Notes under the pieces: model-generated | Seen by the model: the letters and a program-made list of their open reading frames with translations, nothing else | The model's database searches: none | What the model was told of the DNA's origin: nothing | Made by a program: the position numbers and the translations under genes | Part shown: piece after piece, positions 6,821 to 11,062 of the stretch | Position numbering within the stretch: the first letter of the stretch is position 1 | How the letters are laid out: each line of letters begins with the position of its first letter | Assembly: GCA_934249215.1 (NCBI GenBank) | Contig: CAKQKN010000157.1 | Span: 1-11,062 of the forward strand | Source of the DNA: an uncultured Clostridia bacterium | GTDB taxonomy: Bacteria > Bacillota > Clostridia > Christensenellales > Borkfalkiaceae | Direction: 5' to 3' | DNA length: 11,062 nt

Positions 6821-8242
6821 TTATTCGGAAACCGAGTCGATTCCTTCCTCTTTGAGAAGTTTCCTGCCCATCTTGACGCCCATAACAGAAGCCATCATAA
6901 GACCGCGCGTCCAGCCGCTCGAATCGCCGAGGCAATAGAGATGACTGATGCTCGTGTTGAGATCGGCATCCATTTTTACCCTGTTAGAATAGAACTTAAG
7001 TTCGGGCGAATAGAGCAAGGTTTCGGGAGCGGCAAAACCGGGAACGACTTTGTCGACCGCGATGATGAAGTTGAGTATGTTGGTCAAAGATCTGTACGGC
7101 ATTGCGGCGGTAATATCGCCCGCGACGGCATCTTTAAGCGTCGGTTTTACGTTTGCACGCAAAAGTTCTTTCTGCCAAGTTCTTTTTCCGTCGAGAATGT
7201 CGCCGAAGCGCTGGACGAGAATGTGTCCCGCACCGAGCATGTTTGTCAGTTCACCGACTTTTTGCGCGTATTCTATGGGCTGATTGAACGGATAGGTAAA
7301 ATTATGGGAGCAAAGTATCGCAAGGTTGGTGTTTTCAGACTTAAGCTCCTTGTATGAATGTCCGTTTACGACGGCAAGGTTGTTGTCGTAGTTTTCCTGA
7401 CTTACGAAACCGCCGGGGTTCTGGCAGAAAGTTCTGACTTTGTTCTTGAAGGGCTTCGGATAGCCGATGAGTTTGGATTCGTAAAGGCAAGCGTTTACCT
7501 TTTCCATTACTTCGTTGCGGACTTCCACCCTGACGCCGATGTCGACAGTACCCGGTTCGTGAGCTATATTGTGTTCGAAGCAAAGTTTTTCGAGCCAGTC
7601 GCTTCCGCGTCTGCCGGTTGCGACGATAACTTCGTCGGCGAATATTTCGTACGCCTCCGATTCGTCGGTTATTTCCGCACCTATACACGCCGTGTTTTCT
7701 TCGTTGAAAATCAGGTTATTGCATTCCGCCGAAAAAATGAGTTCGACGCCCTTTTCGCGCAGATAGTTTTCTATCGACAGATATATTCCCTGAGCCTTTT
7801 CGGTGCCCATATGTCTTATCGGGCAATCGACAAGACGAAGTCCCGCCTGAATCGCACGCTTTCTTATTTCCTTGACTTCATCGTCGTTGCTTATACCCTC
7901 GATGTGAGTATCGGCGCCGAATTCGAGATATATTTTATCTGTGTAATCTATAAGATCCTGCGCGTTTGACTCGCCTATCAGCGTGGGAAGATCTCCTCCG
8001 ACTTCGTAGGAAAGCGAAAGCTTGCCGTCTGAAAACGCGCCTGCGCCCGAAAATCCCGTCGTGATGTTGCAAGGTTTGCAGTTTACGCATTTCTGGGTTT
8101 TTACTTTGGGGCAAAAACGTTTTTCGATCGGCTTACCCTTTTCGACTATCGTTATTTTTTTCCTCGATCCGTGACGAAGCATTTCGAGTGCGGTAAAAAT
8201 ACCCGCGGGACCTGCGCCTATTATCAATATTTCGGTTTTCAT
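6821..8242 (-). CDS. NAD(P)/FAD-dependent oxidoreductase, COG2509 type
   Basis: The product has 473 residues and belongs to the uncharacterised FAD-dependent dehydrogenase group (COG2509). The FAD-binding Rossmann motif GAGPAG is at 9-14, followed by the ribose-binding acid in TIVEKG (E34). The typical family segment C-P...C-x2-C-x2-C followed by GFSGAGAFSDGKLS is present, with cysteines 44, 52, 55 and 58. VATGRRGSDW lies mid-protein, and near the C-terminus YCLGDSSGWTRGLMMASVMG is the second FAD-contacting motif. No signal peptide or membrane segment is seen, so it should be cytoplasmic. The ATG has an ideal ribosome binding site, GGAGGT at 8250-8255 on the complement, 7 nt away. The substrate is unknown for the family; the cysteine cluster may be redox-active or bind metal. 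Confidence 0.92.
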   Translation of the reverse strand: MKTEILIIGAGPAGIFTALEMLRHGSRKKITIVEKGKPIEKRFCPKVKTQKCVNCKPCNITTGFSGAGAFSDGKLSLSYEVGGDLPTLIGESNAQDLIDYTDKIYLEFGADTHIEGISNDDEVKEIRKRAIQAGLRLVDCPIRHMGTEKAQGIYLSIENYLREKGVELIFSAECNNLIFNEENTACIGAEITDESEAYEIFADEVIVATGRRGSDWLEKLCFEHNIAHEPGTVDIGVRVEVRNEVMEKVNACLYESKLIGYPKPFKNKVRTFCQNPGGFVSQENYDNNLAVVNGHSYKELKSENTNLAILCSHNFTYPFNQPIEYAQKVGELTNMLGAGHILVQRFGDILDGKRTWQKELLRANVKPTLKDAVAGDITAAMPYRSLTNILNFIIAVDKVVPGFAAPETLLYSPELKFYSNRVKMDADLNTSISHLYCLGDSSGWTRGLMMASVMGVKMGRKLLKEEGIDSVSE

Positions 8243-8286
8243 TGAACGTACCTCCGCTGAAAAATTAAGTGTTATCTTTCATTTAC

Positions 8287-8320
8287 AAAATCCGTTCGTT
8301 AAAACGTTCGGAACGATTTT
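8287..8320 (-). promoter_or_regulatory. Candidate leader hairpin in the FAD oxidoreductase 5' UTR
   Basis: On the complement, AAATCGTTC and GAACGGATTT can pair with one bulged G around a 13-nt loop, and an internal CGTTCCGAACG palindrome offers an alternative fold. A short T-run follows. It lies in the roughly 108-nt leader between the predicted transcription start (about 8351) and the ATG. It could be an attenuator or regulatory hairpin; it matches no riboswitch class I recognise. Confidence 0.3.
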
Positions 8321-8357
8321 TCGAAAAAATTATTCCGACTTCGCGAACGACCGTTGT

Positions 8358-8386
8358 ATTATATCTTGTTATGAGTTGTATGTCAA
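8358..8386 (-). promoter_or_regulatory. Consensus sigma-A promoter for the FAD oxidoreductase and membrane protein genes
   Basis: On the complement, TTGACA (8381-8386) and TATAAT (8358-8363) are both exact consensus hexamers with the optimal 17-nt spacer. Transcription should start near 8351. The -35 box is one arm of an inverted repeat, TGTCAA-GTGGT-TTGACA (8381-8397), which might be an operator. Confidence 0.85.
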
Positions 8387-8397
8387 GTGGTTTGACA
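8381..8397. repeat. Inverted repeat TGTCAA-N5-TTGACA overlapping the -35 box
   Basis: A perfect 6-bp inverted repeat with a 5-nt spacer. One arm is the -35 hexamer of the leftward promoter. The other arm is a second exact TTGACA pointing right, but no -10 box lies 16-18 nt downstream of it. It may be a repressor site or chance. Confidence 0.35.
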
Positions 8398-8518
8398 AGA
8401 ATAACCCGTATTACGGAAAAATCGAGATAAGAAAGCGTGACGAGATTTTAGACGATGCGTCGCGATTTGGATTGTAGCGAAGAGCTATGGTGTTAAGACA
8501 AGTTAGTGAACGTTTCGA

Positions 8519-8579
8519 ATGCGGCGCGAAGCAACCGGATCCCTCGGAAGTCAGTCAAGAAAGCAAGGCTCGGGATGAC
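8519..8579 (+). repeat. 61-nt direct repeat, copy 1
   Basis: It begins ATGCGGCGCGAAGC and ends GGCTCGGGATGAC. It matches the second copy, 192 nt further on, at 57 of 61 positions with no gaps. In this copy the first hairpin (GGCGC-GAA-GCGCC in copy 2) is broken by AA, so it looks like the more decayed copy. ATCCC and GGGAT at its ends can pair. Confidence 0.85.
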
Positions 8580-8623
8580 GAAAGAAAAGACGGGTACGGC
8601 ATAATATAGGCAAATCCTCTCTC

Positions 8624-8654
8624 GGCGCTACGCGCCACTCTTCCCGAAGGGGAA
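8624..8654. repeat. Two adjacent small hairpins between the direct repeats
   Basis: GGCGC-TAC-GCGCC (8624-8636) is followed 4 nt later by TTCCC-GAAG-GGGAA (8641-8654). Each has a perfect 5-bp stem. The pair resembles the hairpin cores of dispersed intergenic repeats found in many uncultured Clostridia; I cannot confirm other copies from this window. Confidence 0.6.
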
Positions 8655-8710
8655 AGCGGAAAATTTGGAATAACACCAAAGGGGAAAGCAAAGATCAGAA
8701 AAAATTTGAA

Positions 8711-8771
8711 ATGCGGCGCGAAGCGCCCGGATTCCTCGGAAGTCAGTCAAGGAAGCAAGGCTCGGGATGAC
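8711..8771 (+). repeat. 61-nt direct repeat, copy 2
   Basis: Second copy of the repeat, with four substitutions relative to copy 1. It keeps the perfect hairpin GGCGC-GAA-GCGCC. One of the changes (C to T in the end-pairing arm) would still permit G-U pairing with GGGAT. Confidence 0.85.
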
Positions 8772-8823
8772 CTTCAGGTTCAACAAAACTTTAATTTAAA
8801 TCGCTATGATAAAATAAAAAAAG

Positions 8824-8852
8824 TTGACAAAAAGCGGATTCTTCAATATAAT
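8824..8852 (+). promoter_or_regulatory. Consensus sigma-A promoter of the DUF1538-PII operon
   Basis: TTGACA (8824-8829) and TATAAT (8847-8852) are exact consensus with a 17-nt spacer, preceded by an A-rich tract. The start should be near 8859, giving a leader of about 40 nt. The operon would therefore be strongly expressed unless repressed. Confidence 0.85.
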
Positions 8853-8899
8853 GTTAGGCGGGTGAGTTAAATAATAACGGACTAATAATTAGGTGATTG

Positions 8900-10408
8900 A
8901 TGAAATTTAAAGATTCGGCATTGTATTCGGCAATTACAGCGGTTTTACCGATCACGGTTCTGATCATAATCGTCAATTTTTTTCTACCCGAAAAAATGGG
9001 CGGTTACGATCTTACTTGCTTCCTGATCGGTAACGTACTTCTTATCGGAGGAATGGCGCTTTACAGTAAAGGTATAAGCGTTTCCCTTTCCCCGATCGGC
9101 GAAAAATTCGGCGAATATCTGACGCAGAAAAAGAACGTGTTCGTAATTCTCGCCGCGGGGCTTGCGTTAGGTTTTATCATAACGATTGCCGAACCCGATC
9201 TTTCGGTTCTCGGCGAACAACTCGGAAATATCAAACTGACGCTGATACTGACGATTGCGCTGGGCGTCGGACTATTTCTCGCGCTTGCGCTTTTGAGAAT
9301 TCTTTTGAAGTGGAACTTCACGTTATCGATAATGATTTTTTATGCGATCGTGTTCATCCTCGCACTTTTTGTCGACAACAAATATATTCCGCTTTGCTTC
9401 GATTCGGGAGGCGTGACCACGGGGGCGATTACCGTTCCGTTTATACTCTCGTTCGGTGCTTCCGTCGCAGGTATGGTCGGCGGTAAGAATAAGGACGAGA
9501 ACAGTTTCGGAATGATTGCGATATGCTCGGTCGGACCGATCTTCATGATGATGCTACTGTGCCTTATTTTCAAACCGGACGTCGACACTTCGATCGAATA
9601 CGTTTCGCTCGTTTCAGCCGAAAGCGTCGCGAACAACTTCCTTTTGAATTTCGTTAAGTTCCTTAAGGAAGTCGCGCTGGCACTTGCGCCGATCGCCCTG
9701 TCGTTTTATCTCGTCAACTTTATATCTTTCAAAATGTCGAAGATTACTTTGACGAGAATATCGGTCGGTCTTTTGTATACGTATATCGGACTGACGCTCT
9801 TTCTTACGGGTGTTAACGCTGCATACATGGGCACGGGATATTATATCGGCAACAGTCTTGCGAAAACGGATTATGCCTGGGTGCTCGTACCTATCGGTTC
9901 GCTCGTCGGACTGCTTATAGTTCTTGCGGAGCCTGCGATAGGAGTGCTTGTCAAACAAGTCGAAACGATTTCTTCCGGTACGATCAAAAAGCGCACAATG
10001 CTTATTGCGTTGTGTTTGTCGATGGCGTTCGCGGTCGGATTTTCGATGCTTCGGATTCTTCTCGACGTTTCGATCTGGTTCGTTATCGGAATCGGATACG
10101 TAATCGCGCTCGGGCTGTCGTTCTTCGTTCCGAAAGTTTATACGTCGATCGCATTCGACTCCGGCGGAGTTGCCTCGGGACCGATGACGGCGACGTTCCT
10201 GCTCCCGTTTGCGATCGGCGCGGCGGAAGGAGTCGGAACGTCCGTTCTTAATTTCGCTTACGGGCTCGTCGGAACGGTCGCGCTTATGCCGCTCATAACC
10301 ATTCAGTTGATGGGACTCACCGCGAACATAATCGAGAAACGCTCGCGCAAGAAAAACGCGGAACTCGAAAAAATCGCTTCCGAAGAAATTATCGAATTCG
10401 ACAAATAA
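8900..10408 (+). CDS. DUF1538 family membrane protein (putative cation/proton antiporter-like transporter)
   Basis: The 502-residue protein is very hydrophobic, with more than ten likely membrane segments and a charged cytoplasmic-looking tail (from about 480). It is an internal duplication. Half one has AEP at 97-99 and FDSGGVTTG at 167-175; half two has AEP at 343-345 and FDSGGVASG at 419-427, an offset of roughly 250 residues. These acidic motifs inside membrane segments are good candidates for ion-binding sites. DUF1538 proteins encoded as two separate genes (UmpA and UmpB) have been reported as a Na+(Li+,K+)/H+ antiporter in a halophile; here both halves are in one chain. The ion for this protein is inferred, not shown. 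I chose the ATG at 8900, 4 nt after AGGTG, over the TTG just before it. Two PII-like genes follow, probably its regulators. Confidence 0.88.
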   Translation: MKFKDSALYSAITAVLPITVLIIIVNFFLPEKMGGYDLTCFLIGNVLLIGGMALYSKGISVSLSPIGEKFGEYLTQKKNVFVILAAGLALGFIITIAEPDLSVLGEQLGNIKLTLILTIALGVGLFLALALLRILLKWNFTLSIMIFYAIVFILALFVDNKYIPLCFDSGGVTTGAITVPFILSFGASVAGMVGGKNKDENSFGMIAICSVGPIFMMMLLCLIFKPDVDTSIEYVSLVSAESVANNFLLNFVKFLKEVALALAPIALSFYLVNFISFKMSKITLTRISVGLLYTYIGLTLFLTGVNAAYMGTGYYIGNSLAKTDYAWVLVPIGSLVGLLIVLAEPAIGVLVKQVETISSGTIKKRTMLIALCLSMAFAVGFSMLRILLDVSIWFVIGIGYVIALGLSFFVPKVYTSIAFDSGGVASGPMTATFLLPFAIGAAEGVGTSVLNFAYGLVGTVALMPLITIQLMGLTANIIEKRSRKKNAELEKIASEEIIEFDK

Positions 10409-10465
10409 TTTCGGAGATATACTCTAACATATAATTTCCAGCATTTACTGCGAAAGGAGCATAAT

Positions 10466-10813
10466 ATGGCACCAAGAAACGAATTTCAGCTGAGATGCTT
10501 ACTCATTATCGCCAACCGCGGAATGGGCGACGCGATAAGCGAACTCGTGAAAGAATATGCGCATTTTCAATCTATCATTCTCGGCAGAGGTACGGCGACG
10601 AGCGAGATCCGCTCTGCCCTCGGCATTTCAGAGCCTGAAAAAGACCTGATATTCTGCTTTATCGAAAAACACAACGTTGCGATGGCGTTCAAGGAAATCG
10701 ACGAGCATTTCGAATTTACGAGAAAACATCTCGGTATCGCGATGACGATCCCCGTAAGCTCGGTCGGAGGACTTACGTCGTTTAAAATATTGACCGGTTC
10801 CGGCAATTCCTGA
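10466..10813 (+). CDS. PII-like signalling protein (first of pair)
   Basis: The 115-residue protein has the length and pattern of the PII (GlnB/GlnK) superfamily. A beta strand LRCLLIIANRG (9-19) is followed by helix GDAISELVKEY, strand SIILGRGTATSEIRSALGI (36-54), strand DLIFCFIEK (60-68), a second helix, and the end GIAMTIPVSSVGG (90-102). In classical PII a long T-loop with a modifiable tyrosine follows the second strand; here the loop is short and has no tyrosine, so uridylylation is unlikely. The GRGTA segment probably replaces it. PII proteins form trimers that bind nucleotides and gate transporters such as AmtB; by position this one may act on the DUF1538 protein 57 nt upstream. The ATG has a clear AAAGGAG ribosome binding site 6 nt away. 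The ligand is not evident. Confidence 0.82.
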   Translation: MAPRNEFQLRCLLIIANRGMGDAISELVKEYAHFQSIILGRGTATSEIRSALGISEPEKDLIFCFIEKHNVAMAFKEIDEHFEFTRKHLGIAMTIPVSSVGGLTSFKILTGSGNS

Positions 10814-10839
10814 ATAATGAGATCTGGAGGAGAAAAATT

Positions 10840-11062
10840 ATGAATCATAACTGCGAACTTATCGTTGCAATCGTTAACCACGGATTCGAGGACGAAGTCA
10901 TGACCGCCGCACGCAGCGCCGGTGCTCGCGGAGGTACGGTTTTTAACGCCCGCGGTACCGCAAACGCCGACGACGAAGTCAAGTTTTTGGGCATTACGCT
11001 CCACCCGAATAAAGAAATCATCTTTATTCTTACAGAGCAAAAAACCAAGGTCGCGATAATGC
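10840..11062 (+). CDS. PII-like signalling protein (second of pair), cut off by window end
   Basis: Seventy-four codons are visible. MNHNCELIVAIVNHGFEDEV is the first strand and start of the helix of the PII fold. The segment GARGGTVFNARGTA at 28-41 corresponds to the second strand, followed by DDEVKFLGITLHP and the strand KEIIFILTEQ (58-67). As in the first PII-like protein, the normal T-loop is shortened and lacks a tyrosine, and an A-R-G-T stretch is at the equivalent place. The two are clearly different from each other, so this is not a recent duplication. The ATG has a strong GGAGGAG ribosome binding site 7 nt away, 26 nt after the previous stop. The remaining 30-45 residues lie outside the window. 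Confidence 0.82.
   Translation, partial: MNHNCELIVAIVNHGFEDEVMTAARSAGARGGTVFNARGTANADDEVKFLGITLHPNKEIIFILTEQKTKVAIM

Larger units (their letters stand above)
8401..8823. other. Non-coding intergenic region with repeats
   Basis: No convincing gene is seen on either strand: no frame carries a ribosome binding site plus a sensible protein. The region contains GACG-ATG-CGTC (a small hairpin near 8452), the two 61-nt direct repeats, two GC hairpins and a short AAGGGGAAAGC repeat at 8647-8657 and 8679-8689. Its right end (about 8780-8823) is very A/T-rich, and this tract could act as an UP element for the rightward promoter. Confidence 0.7.

Noticed and set aside
6653..7969. Long open frames on the + strand opposite the oxidoreductase gene
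   Set aside because: They are antisense to a gene with clear family motifs, have no ribosome binding sites, and read as low-complexity F/V/R-rich translations of the complement.
8392..8420. Rightward promoter starting from the second TTGACA at 8392
   Set aside because: The sequence 16-18 nt downstream is CGGAAA-like and does not resemble a -10 box.
8371..8430. Possible 19-codon gene on the + strand
   Set aside because: No ribosome binding site, it overlaps the leftward promoter, and the peptide has no recognisable feature.
10430..10435. TATAAT between the DUF1538 gene and the first PII-like gene
   Set aside because: No -35-like hexamer lies at suitable spacing; the gap is A/T-rich and read-through from the upstream promoter is simpler.

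Overview
The window looks like a chromosomal piece from an uncultured, gut-type member of the Bacillota (class Clostridia or a relative). The evidence is the gene order yicC-rpoZ-priA-def-fmt-rsmB, which is the housekeeping block typical of that group. Strong purine-rich ribosome binding sites and two exact-consensus sigma-A promoters agree with this. Base composition is moderate and codon use looks even across the genes. No rRNA, tRNA, CRISPR array, transposase or phage gene was seen. The placement is inferred from gene content alone; no species-level marker is present.

Positions 1-8400 are read leftward (- strand). From right to left they hold: a COG2509-type FAD-dependent oxidoreductase, expressed from a perfect TTGACA-17-TATAAT promoter; a multi-pass membrane protein with an HELSH zinc-protease-like motif; then, behind a weaker promoter, yicC (endoribonuclease family), rpoZ (RNA polymerase omega), priA (replication restart helicase), def (peptide deformylase), fmt (Met-tRNA formyltransferase) and the first 341 codons of rsmB (16S rRNA m5C methyltransferase). 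def, fmt and rsmB are packed tightly: 1 nt between def and fmt, and an 8-nt overlap between fmt and rsmB. Compared with the usual block, gmk, remA and coaBC are missing here. A hairpin with T-tracts on both sides separates rpoZ from priA.

Positions 8401-8823 are non-coding. They contain a 61-nt direct repeat in two copies (4 mismatches, 192 nt apart) flanking two small GC-rich hairpins. This is most likely a dispersed intergenic (REP/MITE-like) element.

Positions 8824-11062 are read rightward (+ strand) from a second perfect consensus promoter. They hold a 502-residue membrane protein of the DUF1538 family with an internal duplication, followed by two different small PII-like proteins, the second cut by the window end. 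This is the most interesting part. A putative cation/proton antiporter-like membrane protein is co-transcribed with two non-canonical PII-type sensors lacking the normal long T-loop, which suggests a PII-gated transporter module whose ligand and transported ion are unknown.
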